In this document: positions 1 to 12,302 of the stretch, piece by piece | How the letters are laid out: each line of letters opens with the position of its first letter | Position numbering within the stretch: position 1 is the stretch's first letter | Origin: Cadophora sp. MPI-SDFR-AT-0126 | Taxonomy: Eukaryota > Ascomycota > Leotiomycetes > Helotiales > Ploettnerulaceae | Length of the DNA: 64,000 bases | Assembly: GCA_020747065.1 (NCBI GenBank) | Contig: JAGMVK010000014.1 | Coordinates: 620,001 to 684,000 of the forward strand | Direction of reading: 5' to 3' | Notes under the pieces: generated by a model | What the model was told of the DNA's origin: nothing | What the model saw: only the letters and a program-made list of their open reading frames with translations | The model's database searches: none | Program-made: the position numbers and the translations under genes

Positions 1-1099
1 CTCTTCGGCTAAAGATGCAACCAACAGCAACCAGATAAAGTCTGATCACTGGCAGAAGTATCTCCACTTCCCTCGGCAAGAAGATATTCTGCTTCGGACC
101 TTCCTGTTCCTCTCGACTGCTTGTCCGAAGTTCTGCATACTGATAGTGCTCCTGCATTGAAAGAGGAGAGTCTGATTACGAATCGCACAGAGCCCACTCA
201 AAAAATACAACAAGCAACAGTGAGCAATATTTGCCACCAACAGAGTCGAGGTTGACTGCTTTTGACATTCGATTGAGTCCATTTGACAGGCTTGCCTCCT
301 CAAATATGGAAGCAAGTCGGAGTTCATCTCCATTTCAGGACTGATCAGAGCCTTGCAAGCTCGGAGATATTGGAGGGTGCCGCCATCATGAATCGTTTCC
401 CGACAACTCCCATAAAAGCGAGACAGGCTGCCTAACTCGAATATCGGATGCCGTTGAATCGGCTGCGCACATGGTATGGTCATTGAAAATCCCCTTGATT
501 TCGCCCTATCACTGGCCCTTTTCAATGAGAAAATTGTAAGTTCCGGAAACACCCCACCGATGCGACTGGCTCATGCGCGTTATCACTACGGGTCATACAG
601 AGACCGCATACAATTCGAGGCTGTAATCTAGCCAGGTGCACAAAGCCTCCCCGTTACAATGGGGCCACGGACCACTTTGGGACGAAGATAACAATGATTT
701 CGCCTCATTGAGCCTGGACGCTCCAATCCTGGACGCGCAAGATCCGAAGTGGCTTCTTCAGGATTCTGTTGGTCAGTTGCTGGGTCTTGGAGAGCCTACC
801 GAGAGAACCCACAAGCGCTCGGGGCCGCGATTTTGTGATGGGCCCACCAATCCATTGAAGGCATAAATGCTCCATATCCCCACCAATCATGAAACGTGAA
901 AAACCTCGCTGCAACTGCGGATTCTTCCCGCAGATTTCAGACATCTCGAAGTACTGAGCACTTTTAGGTATATCTTGAGTCTTCGTTCGGTTTCGGTATT
1001 AGTGTTATTGGAATGTTTCGTCTCGCTCTTGGTTGAATATGCTTGGAATTGTTTTCGCTTGGGTTACTGACGTCGCTCACTTCTCCGAAAGTCCCTGAG
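1..1099. other. Left edge, no supported gene
   Basis: Two short open frames occur, one on the minus strand at 46-552 and one on the plus strand at 636-866. Neither shows a recognisable domain, and neither could be linked to further exons with good splice sites. The minus-strand frame could be an exon of a gene that extends beyond the window. The last ~100 bases are the likely 5' leader of the membrane-protein gene that begins at 1100. Confidence 0.4.
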
Positions 1100-2592
1100 A
1101 TGGCTGCAAATCGGGCTCCGGAAGTCTATACTGTTGTGGCTGTTTTCCTGACTTTGACATGGCTCACAGCGCTTTTGAGGTGTTATGTGCGAGGCGTTGC
1201 CGCGAAGAAGTTTGGCCTTGAAGATTGGCTTGCTATTTTATCTCTGGTAAGTCAAAACGAATTCAGTTGAAAGTAGCGCATGCTAAGAGAATCTAGATTC
1301 TATTCACCATGATAGCTGTGTTTGCATTGCAAGGCATATCCAATTCCATGGGGATGCATCTTGTCGACATCATGATGGTCAGCCCACAGAACCTCACTCC
1401 TGCGATGATGGTGAGTCATGCGAGATCCTCGAATTCCCTCAGACTCTTACAATTGGCAGTACTGGTTCTCTACTGAGTTGGCATACGTTCTCACAACTTG
1501 CACTATCAAGATGAGCATCGCGGTATTCCTCTTGCGTATCGCGATGAAGAAATCACACAGGATTATCCTCTATGTGACAACCGCGGCAATGATGATCTTC
1601 AGCATTGGATACTTTCTCTTTCTAATTTTCCAGTGCTCGCCAGTGGACTATTTTTGGAATCAATTCAGTGCAAAGTCAGGCTCATGTCTTGCACCAGAGT
1701 TGGTTGGGGCTTTGACATATGCACACTCAGGCTTGAATGCCTTCGCAGACATCATTATGGCGGTGCTTCCCGTTGTCATTGTTTCTCAGCTACAGATGAA
1801 CCCCCGGACGAAGCTTACAGTGTCAATCATTCTGTCAATGGGAATTATGTAAGCTCAAGATATTGCCAATGTAAGATGTTGAACTGACGGATCAAAAGCG
1901 CCTGTGTAGCTGTCATCATCCGGATTCCATACATCAGAATACTCGTCGATAACGCCGACGACTTTCTCTTTTCCTCCACGGACGTTGTGATCTGGTCAAC
2001 TATCGAGCCGGGTCTCGCAATCACAGCAGCAAACCTGGCGACTCTTCGGCCACTATTCAGCGCTTGTCTGTCTCGCAACAAGCTCTGGGGTACGACTACT
2101 GCTGGCGATGCATATGGACACTCGAAGAACATTTCGGGATTTTCTGGTCGCAAAGGCTACATCCGGAGCGGAAGCAGAGGCAACATTACAGATATTCATA
2201 TGAGAAATTTGAGCAAAAGCGGACACGAAGTCACCATTGAAGCTACCAATGGAACGCATGGGGGTGGAAATACCAGGTCAAAACTGGAAACAAGCATCAG
2301 CGAGGAGAGACTGAAACAGATACCAAGCTGGGACATCGAACGACAGTCTGAATTTCCTGTGGAAGAGTGGCCGGGCTCGCCGAAGGAGATTCGCAAGACA
2401 GTACGAATGGAAGTTTACAGTGAAGTGCGCCCGGAATTTCCCGAGTCACAACAGGTACCATACCAAAGTCATCCTGGCCCGAAGACTGACGGAAGGCGAG
2501 ATGTGTGGCCCGGTATTCGACCAGGATCGGGCCATGGTAGAAGAAAGTCTCACCAGTCCCTGAAAGGAGTTGCCACTCACCACTGGGTATAA
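1100..2592 (+). CDS. SAT4-type fungal rhodopsin-domain integral membrane protein
   Basis: Four exons join in frame: 1100-1246, 1297-1410, 1460-1848 and 1899-2592, giving about 447 residues. The introns begin GTAAGT, GTGAGT and GTAAGC. The first ~280 residues hold several hydrophobic helices, including stretches starting VYTVVAVFLTLTWL, YVLTTCTIKMSIAVFLL and IILYVTTAAMMIFSIGYFLF. The pattern, with a conserved FQCSPVDYFW segment and the motif SMGIIACVAVIIRIPYI, is that of the fungal SAT4/rhodopsin-like seven-helix family found only in fungi. The last ~170 residues form a polar, Ser/Gly-rich cytosolic tail. No CFEM cysteine domain precedes the helices, so a Pth11-type receptor is less likely. 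Family function is mostly unknown. I chose the ATG at 1100 because the frame upstream has no in-frame ATG. Confidence 0.85.
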
Positions 2593-3418
2593 ATCATGGT
2601 TGTATGACTTGACGTGTATGATAAGAGAGCAGAGACTCTACTTAATAATGCCATTATGTATATATTCTGGGATGGATTACGATATCTAGATATGCTCGAT
2701 GTTTCTTTTGTTACGGATGTAAATACATTCTATTTCTTCACTGTCTTGGCGAGCGAGCTAGGGACTTCTGAAAAAGTGGTGGCCTTGCTACACCACAAGA
2801 TACCAATTATTTTGCTCTTCGTTCCATCTCAAATCTTTGTTTAACTTTATGCTCATGCAAGTTAAGTCTCATAACACAAACTTTACTACTACCTCTCCCC
2901 TTCAAGCCATTATCAAGTAAACCTCGAAATCCTCCTCATCGCAAACATCTAAAACGCCATGTGTGGAATCCAGATTTTCCGCTTTGCAGCATTCCAAGCC
3001 TGTTCCAGGAGGTCTTAATTTGCATCTCCTATCCGCAGGGCATGCCTCAAGGTCTCCACAAGTGGACTCCTCATCGAACCCCTGGCTTGTCAAAATCGGC
3101 CTTGTGGGTACCCTATCCTTGTCTTCCGCGGAGAGCTCCCGTTATGCAAGGTGGTGGCATGCGTGTTTTGCCTGACTGCACGCACGTTGACGGAATTGTA
3201 GGCCTCTTTTGGAAGACGGTGCCATTGAGTTCGTGTCAGGTTGAGGTTCGAGCTCGATGATTGCGAGTTGTATCATTTCCATGTATCATTTGCATGTGAC
3301 GATAGGTGATTGTCATTCCACATTAGCATTATCCTATGTTCTATCGTAACTTCGTCATGAAACAAATCTCATATTTACAGCCACATTATCATCGTTCCCT
3401 CATTGAGTCCGGCAAGAC
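2593..3418. other. Intergenic, no gene seen
   Basis: This stretch holds the 3' ends of the flanking convergent genes. Small overlapping frames at 2961-3260 have no start context, introns or domains that support a protein. Confidence 0.5.
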
Positions 3419-5232
3419 TTAGTTCGACAAAACGTTGTTGACATACAGTCCCTCCATCAACCATGCACACCTCTCGTTGGCAGTCGTATCCACCGTCACA
3501 TCTCCAATCCCCTCAAGTCCAATGACCATCGTCGTGGAGTTACTCTGATATTGTGGGAAGTACGGAACTCCCCTTCCATTTGGGTTGCCTGTGGGGCTCA
3601 TAGCGAAGTTCGTGATGTACTTTTGCATTGCAATTGCTATGGCAGGCTGTACCGCGAGGCCATTATTTAAAGTCGTCGTGTCGCCATTGAAGAAAGTGTA
3701 GGCGATATCTCCACCGTGAAGTCCAGGAGGGACGGTGAAGTAGTAAGCGTAAGTTTCATTTTGGAATGCGACGTCAAGAAAGCGAGTGTTACATGTGAAT
3801 GAGATCTCGGCTGTGATGAGCGATGCGCGACCGAAGAGAGAGGTGTAAGGGTACGTTCCGTCATAGACAGTTGGGTATAGGGTGTCAAGTATGTAGCTGA
3901 TTGTCTCGTTGTTGGCTGTCGGGAAAACTTCCTTCAAATTCGAAGCTACTGCTGCCTCGGTGGTCAAGAATGGTGAAGTGAACTGCAGACCTTCATCTGA
4001 ATTGTGAGACACCATCACATTGATCTCGGTATCAAACTTCCCCTCTGAGAGAAGAACACCTGGTAGCTTGGGGACGAATGTTCCGTCGACAGCAGGACCA
4101 AATGTAAACGTGCCGTAAGGAGCTGAGCGTGCAACAACGATGCTGTTCAAGCCAGCCAGAGTCTCGAAATCAAGCGCACGGAGAGACGCAACATCCGTAA
4201 CATCAGCAGAGATCAGAGATTGAGCTTGGCTGATGACGGATTTGTAAGTGGCGACTTGCTGAGCATCTCCCGGAACAGGAGAGAAACCAGGACTTTGCAT
4301 GATAGCTTGAGAGAAAGGAGCCGAGCCATTGGAACCACCATATGCGGTAATCTGGTGCATGATTGATCCGGCACCAGCTGATTCGCCCATAACAGTGACT
4401 CGAGTTGGATCCCCACCGAAGAGATGGATGTTCTGTTGAACCCATTCGAAAGCTAGGCGTTGGTCGTACAAAGCAGCGTTGGGAACGCCATCCTGCTCAG
4501 AAAAGGTCGAGCCAGACAGCCATCCGAAGAGACCAAGCCTGTAGTTCATCGCAACATAGACGATGCCTTCGCCCTCATCAACCTGACTTTGAGCAATTAA
4601 AGTTGCCGGACTACCGGTCGAGGTCTTATCTCCATAAACATAGCCCCCGCCGTAGACCCAGACAAGTACGGGCGCGGACTTGTTGCTGGTGTATATGGAT
4701 TCTGGTACGATAACATCAAGGAACAAACAGTCCTCGGATTGTCTTGGATCTGGCGCTGCAAGCGAATCGATAGTCAATGCTGAGGTGACAGCGTCAACTT
4801 GAGAGTTGACGTATGCGAGAGTTGCTGCGTCAGCACCACCAAGGAAGTATGAAGCAACTTGCGGCCAGTATGGAGCTGCTTGAGCACATACGGATCCTTG
4901 CTGGCCATCATTGAGGGTGCGATTGATGGTCGTGGGAGGTATCGAGGCCTTGAAACGAAGGTCACCAACTGGAGCCGCACCGTATCGGATGTTGGAGAAA
5001 TTATAGTAATTGCCGGTGTCCTGTGAATTCCTTAGTGTGAATTCGCGTCATCAGTATAGAAGAAACTAACGTTGATCGTAGCTTGGTGAATCGCATATCC
5101 CAAATCAACTATTGGCAATGCAGAAGAAGAGGAGTTTGTTGAAGAAGAGTTGCAGTTCCGAGCTGTCAGAGTCGGAGCTGCAGAAACCACTGCACCAGTG
5201 AAGGCGAGGGCAGAGAATAATTGGCCAATCAT
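3419..5232 (-). CDS. Secreted type-B carboxylesterase (alpha/beta hydrolase)
   Basis: Two exons, 5071-5232 and 3419-5020, are separated by a 50-nt intron (GTTAGT...CAG) in phase 0 and give 587 residues. The N-terminus MIGQLFSALAFTGAVVSAAP is a signal peptide, so the enzyme is probably secreted. Family hallmarks are in order: YNFSNIRYGAAPVGDLRF, SEDCLFLDVIVP, the oxyanion loop WVYGGGYVYGD, and the nucleophile elbow GESAGAGS with Ser at about residue 268. NSDEGLQF follows, and the likely catalytic His lies in GLHGGDIAYTF. This matches type-B carboxylesterases/lipases (PF00135), which hydrolyse carboxylic esters; the substrate cannot be read from sequence. Several N-x-S/T sites fit a secreted glycoprotein. 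Length is normal and no lesion is seen. Confidence 0.93.
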
Positions 5233-6531
5233 TATCGAACTTTGCGATGTTTAAGTCAGAAGAATGAATGAGACGTCGACCGTAGCTGGCGGAACAGTGG
5301 AAAGGGTTTCCTTATAAACTTTATATCCTCGATTTTGTCTAGATAAGATTCGGTCTGCAATATTAGCCATGCCCCGAAGTAGTTCCTTGCTAGCTCAAAG
5401 TCTCGGCCAAAGTACCATGGCCCGGAGTTTCCAAGAACCCTCTTTCTTGAATATCTATCAGTGCGGATGTATGTCGAGTCCTTGGCTTCCAATTCGGACG
5501 AACTTAAGATCACGGAAAGACCCATGGAAACAATTCTTTGGGCGTCAACCCTCGATAGCGGCCAAAGTCATCGTGTCAACCCCTCTGTTTCGGCGCAATG
5601 AGACATCTGCACGCGATGTTACAATGCTGCCGGGTCTGCCGAAAGCAAAGAAGCTTTGTGGAGTCTTCAGGCAATAGAAACAGTCGATATTGCCGTTGGC
5701 GTGTGATTGGGACGTACGTGTGTTATGCATCAAGGTGGACTTCTCGGAAATTAACTCTAGGGAAGCCCTTGAAAGTCAATGCGTCGCGCCATTCGCCGCA
5801 TAGCCGGGATGCGAAATGACACGTGATGTAAATAAAGGGGTACTACCAGGTCAGTTCTTGCTCTCCCACTCGAACTGCAGCTTTGTCGCATTTTGAGATT
5901 ACAGCATGGTACTTACAAACTGGAATATGAATATTTCTTGTCGTCGGTGTACCATCTTCCTCTCTCACCACTAGAAGATCTCGAAGCCAATGCAGGCCTG
6001 ACGGGTTGGACACAATACACATGGTACTAGTGGCATTATCGAAGACACGATACATAGAGTAGAGCACAATGGACCTTCAGATACTGCCTTGAAAGATAAT
6101 CATGACCTTTTCCATGATCGCGAAGCGAGCGGCTTACCTGGAGATCAAAACAGCGTAAGCGAATTTCAGAAAGGGGGCGGGATGGAAAATCACGTGGTTA
6201 TCTTCCAAAAAGACTGAAGATATCATTGCCAGCTGCTTAATGGCTTCTGTACCTATTGAAATCAGCAGGATGGACGGTCTAAACTCACTATATATGGATG
6301 CTTTAAGTCCAGTCCTCTGCGAGTAAATATCAGACGAAACTTCGCTTGTGGTAGTTGCTCCCGAGCTGGCGCCACTACGTCATCGTCTTTACCATCTCGC
6401 TTCAAGAATCGACATCGACCTCGATTCAAATCCGAATCAAACTTCCTCTGGAATATATCATAACGAGCAAATTTTGCTCGCCAATATTTTCGCTTCATAT
6501 ATTTTCATATTTCTCCTCCAGACATATCATC
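5233..6531. other. Intergenic, one doubtful small ORF
   Basis: This is the divergent promoter region between the esterase (minus) and the small membrane protein (plus). A minus-strand frame at 5843-6054 could code a protein of about 70 residues and contains a GTAAGT that might be a splice site. It has no recognisable domain and I do not call it a gene. Confidence 0.4.
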
Positions 6532-7055
6532 ATGAAGTCCGCAATTCTCCCACTCGTCCATGTCTCACAGGCTGCATTCGGCATCTACAACCTCCATCTT
6601 GCATCGATCTCCATCAACAATCTGCAAGGATACGAGGACATGAGCAAGAAAGCAGCAAAGTACTCAAACACTGCTGAACAGCAGTTACATAAGACTAGGA
6701 CAACTCAAGCAAGCGGGACAATCGCTGTAAGACACCTTCCTCATGGCCCCTACGTTGCTCAGCAGCCAAACTGATCCAAAAACCGCAGCTATTTGTCTCG
6801 GTGCTTAGTTCCATCTACCTGTTATTTGGCAGCCCTCGAACCGCAATTCTGCATGGTATTTTGGGGCTTAATCTGGTTGTCCTGGTCGCAGCTCGAAATC
6901 ACGTGGGTCAATTCTGGAAGCAGAAGGCACGAGTGCCATTACCCGGCGTTGGGGATTACAACGAGGCGACGAAGAATACTCAGGAAGTGAGACTGAACAT
7001 GGCATATCTTCTCGGCAGTTGGGTTGTGGTTGGGGCATTGAACGTTCTGTTCTAG
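6532..7055 (+). CDS. Small four-helix membrane protein, hypothetical
   Basis: Two exons, 6532-6726 and 6789-7055, are joined across a 62-nt GTAAGA...CAG intron in phase 0, giving 153 residues. Four hydrophobic stretches are visible: residues ~3-25 (AILPLVHVSQAAFGIYNLHL), one starting LFVSVLSSIYLLFG, HGILGLNLVVLVA, and a C-terminal one MAYLLGSWVVVGALNVLF. Polar connecting loops carry Lys/Arg. I do not recognise a named family. The splice sites, the clean frame and the regular helix spacing support a real gene. A second small multi-helix protein lies at 49769-50262, but clear homology between the two is not visible. Confidence 0.7.
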
Positions 7056-7745
7056 TCTGTTTTTGCCTCGGTTTCCATCGAGCATCTTAAGTGTCGAAAT
7101 TCCTGATGGTCAATCGAAACCTTGTCATTTTGTCCTCATGCCGGTCTGAACAGTGCATGTTTTGAATTCCTTCTGTAAGATATGCTTCAATTCTGAGTCC
7201 CCTTCGAGCAGTGCGGGATCCACCAAGTCTCTGTGATGCAAAATCAGTTTCACATATACCCTTCACAAACATCAAACTCTTTTGGGACAACATCCAAGAT
7301 ACGATGATCGAGAGTTTAGTAAAATGCAACACTAAATCTATGTAGGGACTCGGCAAGGTTTGGGACTATCATCCAGGATATGGTAAGGCGCGGTTCGGAG
7401 CGTGCCAACGAGTGTTATAGAGTCGCTTTTAAAGTATACGAGGGCTTGTTGACGATAATTGCAACTTCCCCTCAAGCTTACCTCACAAATGTTCGCAAAC
7501 TTTCCATCCTCATCTTATAGAACATCCAGCGCCGCAACCATAGCAATGAAACTCCCAGATTCCGCTGGTAGAGACATGTCGGTCGATAGAATCTCTCCGA
7601 ACTCGCGGGCAGTAACCTGGCTTGTTCATGTAAAGAAGTGTCTCATCTGCCTACATATACTGGACGTTGAGTAGCTCATTTAGTAGGACATTACCTCTCA
7701 TTTCCCACAAACTCCGATTCATCAAGATATTCGCAGACACTCAAC
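7056..7745. other. Intergenic, no gene seen
   Basis: Short frames on both strands lack conserved residues. The last ~60 bases are the probable leader of the frameshifted locus starting at 7746. Confidence 0.5.
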
Positions 7746-9798
7746 ATGGTGTCGCGGGACGCTATCTACAAAGCCTTCGAGGCAGAAGCGAAGCCCAAAA
7801 GGATATTCTCCATTACAGAAAAAGAAGAAAAAGTTGTTCTAGTCAGACATCCAGCAATGACACAAGCCGAGAGGAAGTTGAGATCGACACGCATCCCTAC
7901 CATTTTACAGGAGACTCATTTAACCACTTCCCGACAACTCATGAAAGACGCAGCAGTGGAGCTAATTCCGAATAGACTTTACGAGGTAGAGTTTCCTTCC
8001 AATTTCGGAGGCTCAGGAGAGGTCGGTTCCGTGATCAAGTTGAGCATGGAGAAACTTCAAGAGCTGGGACTTCTTGATGAGTTTCTCGAAGTCCGCGCAG
8101 AGCTCCTTCACAAGGACAAGTTACACTTCTTGCAAGGATATCAAATGAAAAAGAAAGCGGGTATGAGAAGAAGAGAGGGACGGTCTTTCAAACAGGTCTA
8201 ACTCGAAATCCAACGTCCGACCCAGGTTCTATTCTTTTTTCGAATCTTCAGCGGCGCCAAGATGAATGGAATGGGAAGAGCATCAACGATCGCCTCATGA
8301 AGCTCGTGTCAAAGGCAACGAAGATGGTAATTCCGAGCATCAGCGGTGGTGGCCGGGAAGAGAGATGGCATGCTGTAGCTTCCATGACACCATACTGGGA
8401 GGACAATCAGGAAGTCACAAGCATCCAACTCAACTACACTCCCCAGGCTTCAAGCGTCAAAGAATCCATCAAGAAATTTGCTGTCAGCCATACGGATACT
8501 GGCGATGATCCCACAGGATACTCTGGCTTATGCATGATGGGGCACCTTGATGACGACCAATTCGCGGGTCGTTTCAATCTCACTCCTCTCGGATTGACAA
8601 CCCTGATCGGAAAATGCGAGATGCTTCTATTCCCAGCTAAGCTGTGGATACATTGCTCCTCCGGCTCAGGTACCTACGCTGACCCTCCAAACGATCCCCG
8701 TCGTCTATCCCCCTCACCACTCGACCATTTTACAAGACTCCCCAAAGAAACCCCCTTCATGCGCCTCAACGCAATTATGTTCCCCAACAAGCGATGTCTC
8801 AACCCCACCTGGCGCCAAATTCACCCCGAGCTATTTAGCGACAAAGGTCGCGACATTTTTCCTTCGACTCGAGCACACCAAGAATGGTTGATGCGACTCT
8901 GGATTGCAAACGAATCGGGGATCATGCACTGGATTGAAAAAAATGCTCGCTGACGAAGACTATCCCGAGTATGCTCGACCGGGCGAAAGCTACACGGCGA
9001 GGGGTCGACCCTGCTCAGAAGAACTACGAGGACATTAATGCGAAGATGGAGGAGAATGACGATAAGGTGGAGAGAGCTGCCCGCGCTGCTGGGCTACTCT
9101 GCGAGGACCCGAAAGTGAAAGCTGCGCGTGGCAGGAAGGAGAATACGGCAAATGACAAGCTTCGGGACGAACATAACGCTGAAGAGCGTAAAGTCCCTGC
9201 AATCGAGTGAGTATCCCCAGAGGAGTGCTGTCAATTATTTTCTTGGGTCGATGAAGAAATAGGAGATCTAGAACTCCCCTCCCAAGAATGTGCTCGCAAG
9301 ACAGTCGAGTGGTCTGGCAAGCCCAACAAGAAATTCCCCAATCTCCTGGACAAGGACAAATATCTGGACTGCGGAACTCGAGTCTCCAATGTTCCGAGAG
9401 GATCCGTTATCCCCAAAGTCACATGGACGAATCCTGGTTTCGATCGTAAGTTCAATCGCGTCACTGACACAAGTCCGGGATATCCCACTTGGCAGCCTGT
9501 GGCTGTTCGCCATGAAGCCCTGAGAAAGTGGAGAATGGAACGGTCAGTAATGCTCACCGCACAAAAGCGAGTTTATGGCCAGGCTTTCCTGGAGGAGGGT
9601 TATATGGATGAGGCCAATGCCAAAATTGATGATGAGAATAAAGATAACAGTGATCCCGTGTCACCTTCTCCGCTCGTTCTCCCGCGAAAAAAAGCGCTTG
9701 ACATCGGTTGGGTACTTTGGAAGGGCGAATGTGGGAAGAAAAACGTGGTACTGGCGAAGTCAATAATGTTTCAGGTTCGGGAAAGAGAAGGAAGCTGA
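7746..9798 (+). pseudogene. Unknown fungal protein gene broken by frameshifts and a stop
   Basis: One protein-like sequence of roughly 680 codons runs through all three plus frames. It starts at ATG 7746 (MVSRDAIYKAFEAEAKPKRI). The frame changes near 8147-8165, where the text becomes GYEKKRGTVFQTGLT. It changes again in a run of seven A at 8937-8943, continuing MLADEDYPEYARPGES, and again in GGGG at 9001-9004, continuing VDPAQKNYEDINAKMEEN. An in-frame TGA follows at 9208, then coding-like sequence to TAA/TGA at 9798. No GT-AG intron pair explains these joints. The breaks lie in or near homopolymers, so either gene decay or base-calling errors could produce them. The product family is not recognised; it is polar, charged and has no membrane segment. 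Confidence 0.6.
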
Positions 9799-11033
9799 AT
9801 CTGCAACAAGTGTTTGACTGAGACAACAGGGGGTGATTGGGGGTATTCTCATCAAAGAAATGGAGGTGACATATAGCTAAATGAAGTTATATGTCTTTGA
9901 GAGTGATTCAAGATCAACTTTTGAGGTGAAAACCATGGGTGCCTAGAGAAATTATGCTTAGTACCATGAAATCGATGATCTAGAGTGAGCTGAGACGGAA
10001 TCAGGTGCAAGCCAAAGCGGACTTGCTGGCTCAGACTTTCGATCAGCTCGAGAATTAATGAACCTGACATGGGATTATTGCGTCGACTCTGTTTTCGACC
10101 AAACTTTTTTGATCAAAATACTCAAGTCGCGTCAAGTTGTATCGAAAGATTCCAGGCGGAGCCTCATGACCCGATTCGGGCTCGGCGTCACCTAACGTTG
10201 ATTCCCTCCTCATTCTTTAATGTACGGATAAATTCACTGGAACAAAGAATGTTATTGAGGGAAGCAATGTTCGGCAATGAGCAAATGGCTTATTGCCACC
10301 TGACTTTCTCACTCTTCAGAGCAAAGAGATGAGCCACGTGAGCTTTTGACAAGGAATTAGGCCTATTCAGATCAAATTCAAACTGGTTCATCAATGCCAG
10401 AAGGCGCCAGCTTCCAGCCATGATCAACAATGCTCGCGCTGAATCGACAGCTCAATCTGCTCGTGCCGCAGATGGTATTATGCAATCTCAGGCCAATGGT
10501 TGTTCAGAACAATTCCTGGAGACATCTCAGGTATCTGTTATGTTAAATACTCTGACTGTTGATCACATCCATTGAGCAAGATATGAGCCAGTTCTCGGTT
10601 TCAGCATCAAAATAGCAAACATGCACAGCCGTTCCCCTGCGTATACCCCAGCATTTTGACTTCTATGGTTGTTTCACGGCTCCGATGAACGTTTGATCTG
10701 GTGACAGCTCATAATTAGCTCGATAATTTGTTGCATGATGACAATTGTTGCACGCAAACCGCGCAATCGGTGTTTATCCAGGCGCTAATGGGATCGGCTA
10801 AGGCTTGGCAGGAACAGGCATTGTAAATATGCTCAAAAATGCTCATGCAGCTAGTGCAAGCGGTGGTAGAAAACATACCAAATTAGGGCTAGACCGATTA
10901 TCTCTAGAATTAGTTAGTGAATCGGTATCGTGGTGCTTTCGATATCGAATTCTGTACAATTATATTTGAGAGTAGTACTTCTCAGCGACACGCCGAAAAA
11001 AATCGATTTCACGGCCAACGGAAGACAGTCAAT
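9799..11033. other. Intergenic, no gene seen
   Basis: About 1.2 kb holds only short frames. Composition resembles neighbouring unique DNA rather than the AT-rich repeats. The last ~150 bases are the leader of the methyltransferase. Confidence 0.5.
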
Positions 11034-11819
11034 ATGGCCGTAAAGGACACCAAAGAATTAGCAAAAGGCTACACAGCAGTCAACAACACTCAATTCAACG
11101 CAGGCTTATTCCTCCTCGAAAGACTCGGAAGCGTCTCAAGCAACAAAATCCTCGATGTAGGATGTGGCACCGGCAACCTCACAGCACACCTTGCCCAGCT
11201 CGTCGGAGATTTTGGGAGCGTGGTTGGTGTTGATCCATCTACAGAGCGAATTACCATCGCCAAGGAGTTCAAAAGCTCGAACTTGTCGTTCGATGTAGGA
11301 CGTGCTGAGGATTTGTCACGTTTCCCTTCGGAGAGCTTCGACGTGGTGTTTGTGAATTCGACATTTCACTGGGTGCAAGATCAACCGAAAGCTGTCAGAG
11401 AATTCGCTCGAGTTTTGAAGTCAGGTGGTCGTCTTGGGATATCGGGTGGATCTGGGGACTTTGTCGCTATACATGAGAAGATCAAGGAGGATGTTCTGTC
11501 GAGGGAACCGTATCGGCAGTATCCGGAGCAGGCAGGACCAACTTTCATCAAGCAACGAGATCTTGAGAATCTCCTGGATCAAGCTGGTTTTGGAGAGAGG
11601 AAGATCGTGGTGAATACAATTGTCAAAAGGGCCAAGGATGGAGCGGAGATGGTTGAGTGGCTGGATACCAGTTCTTCGGGTGCGACGTATGGCGGGATAC
11701 CGCTGGAGTTGAGACCGAAGGCGAGGGAAGAGATGAAGATTGAGTGGGCGAAGGTCACTACGGAAGAAGGAATCAAGATGGATATGGAATTATTGGTTAC
11801 TGTGGCTGTCAAAGCTTGA
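11034..11819 (+). CDS. Class I SAM-dependent methyltransferase
   Basis: A single exon codes 261 residues from ATG 11034. The frame is open upstream of that ATG but only from a GTG, so 11034 is the first credible start. Motif I, ILDVGCGTGNLTAHL (about residues 37-51), is the glycine-rich SAM loop. VVGVDPSTERI supplies the acidic residue for the ribose, and SFDVVFVNSTFHWVQD is the post-II/motif IV region, followed by FARVLKSGGRLGIS. This is the UbiE/COQ5-like or trans-aconitate-type fold (Methyltransf_11/25). The methyl acceptor is unknown. It lies about 480 bp upstream of a transporter on the same strand and may work with the opine-dehydrogenase-like gene beyond it; that link is inference. It is not a nicotianamine synthase. 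Confidence 0.9.
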   Translation: MAVKDTKELAKGYTAVNNTQFNAGLFLLERLGSVSSNKILDVGCGTGNLTAHLAQLVGDFGSVVGVDPSTERITIAKEFKSSNLSFDVGRAEDLSRFPSESFDVVFVNSTFHWVQDQPKAVREFARVLKSGGRLGISGGSGDFVAIHEKIKEDVLSREPYRQYPEQAGPTFIKQRDLENLLDQAGFGERKIVVNTIVKRAKDGAEMVEWLDTSSSGATYGGIPLELRPKAREEMKIEWAKVTTEEGIKMDMELLVTVAVKA

Positions 11820-12302
11820 TACCCCTCCTAGAAAATCCAAATACCCGAAAAAGTCAATGGATTTATGACAGTTCTATCATCGAAATATGACATCAGATCA
11901 TCCAAGAAAATGTGATGCGTTATATAGACAATAGAGGGACTGAAAATTTTCGTCGAAATATCCTATTGGTGGTTTGAAGAATATGCTCACCTGCAGGCGA
12001 GCCTTTTCCCGAACCTCGGGACTCACCCGCGATTCATGCCCCAAGGCAAGAAAATTCAGGCACAATTCTTGTCTACACACTAGCCCAACCTATATACTTC
12101 CCTGTAATTACGTAATAGACTGATTCAAGCTCAAGCACCCGTCATATGTTTTTCTAAACTTCGTCTTCTGGAAGGCGGTCAGCTTTCTTCAGCCACCGTC
12201 GTACCTGCCACTCTCACTCAGGGGAGGCAGATTGTCACTTCTTGTTGGTCCAAGCTACCTTGAATACAATTACTCGGAATATCTGAAGTAACCTTTGGGA
12301 AC
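11820..12302. other. Intergenic spacer
   Basis: This lies between methyltransferase and transporter in tandem orientation, and no gene was seen. It probably holds the terminator of the first gene and the promoter of the second. Confidence 0.5.
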
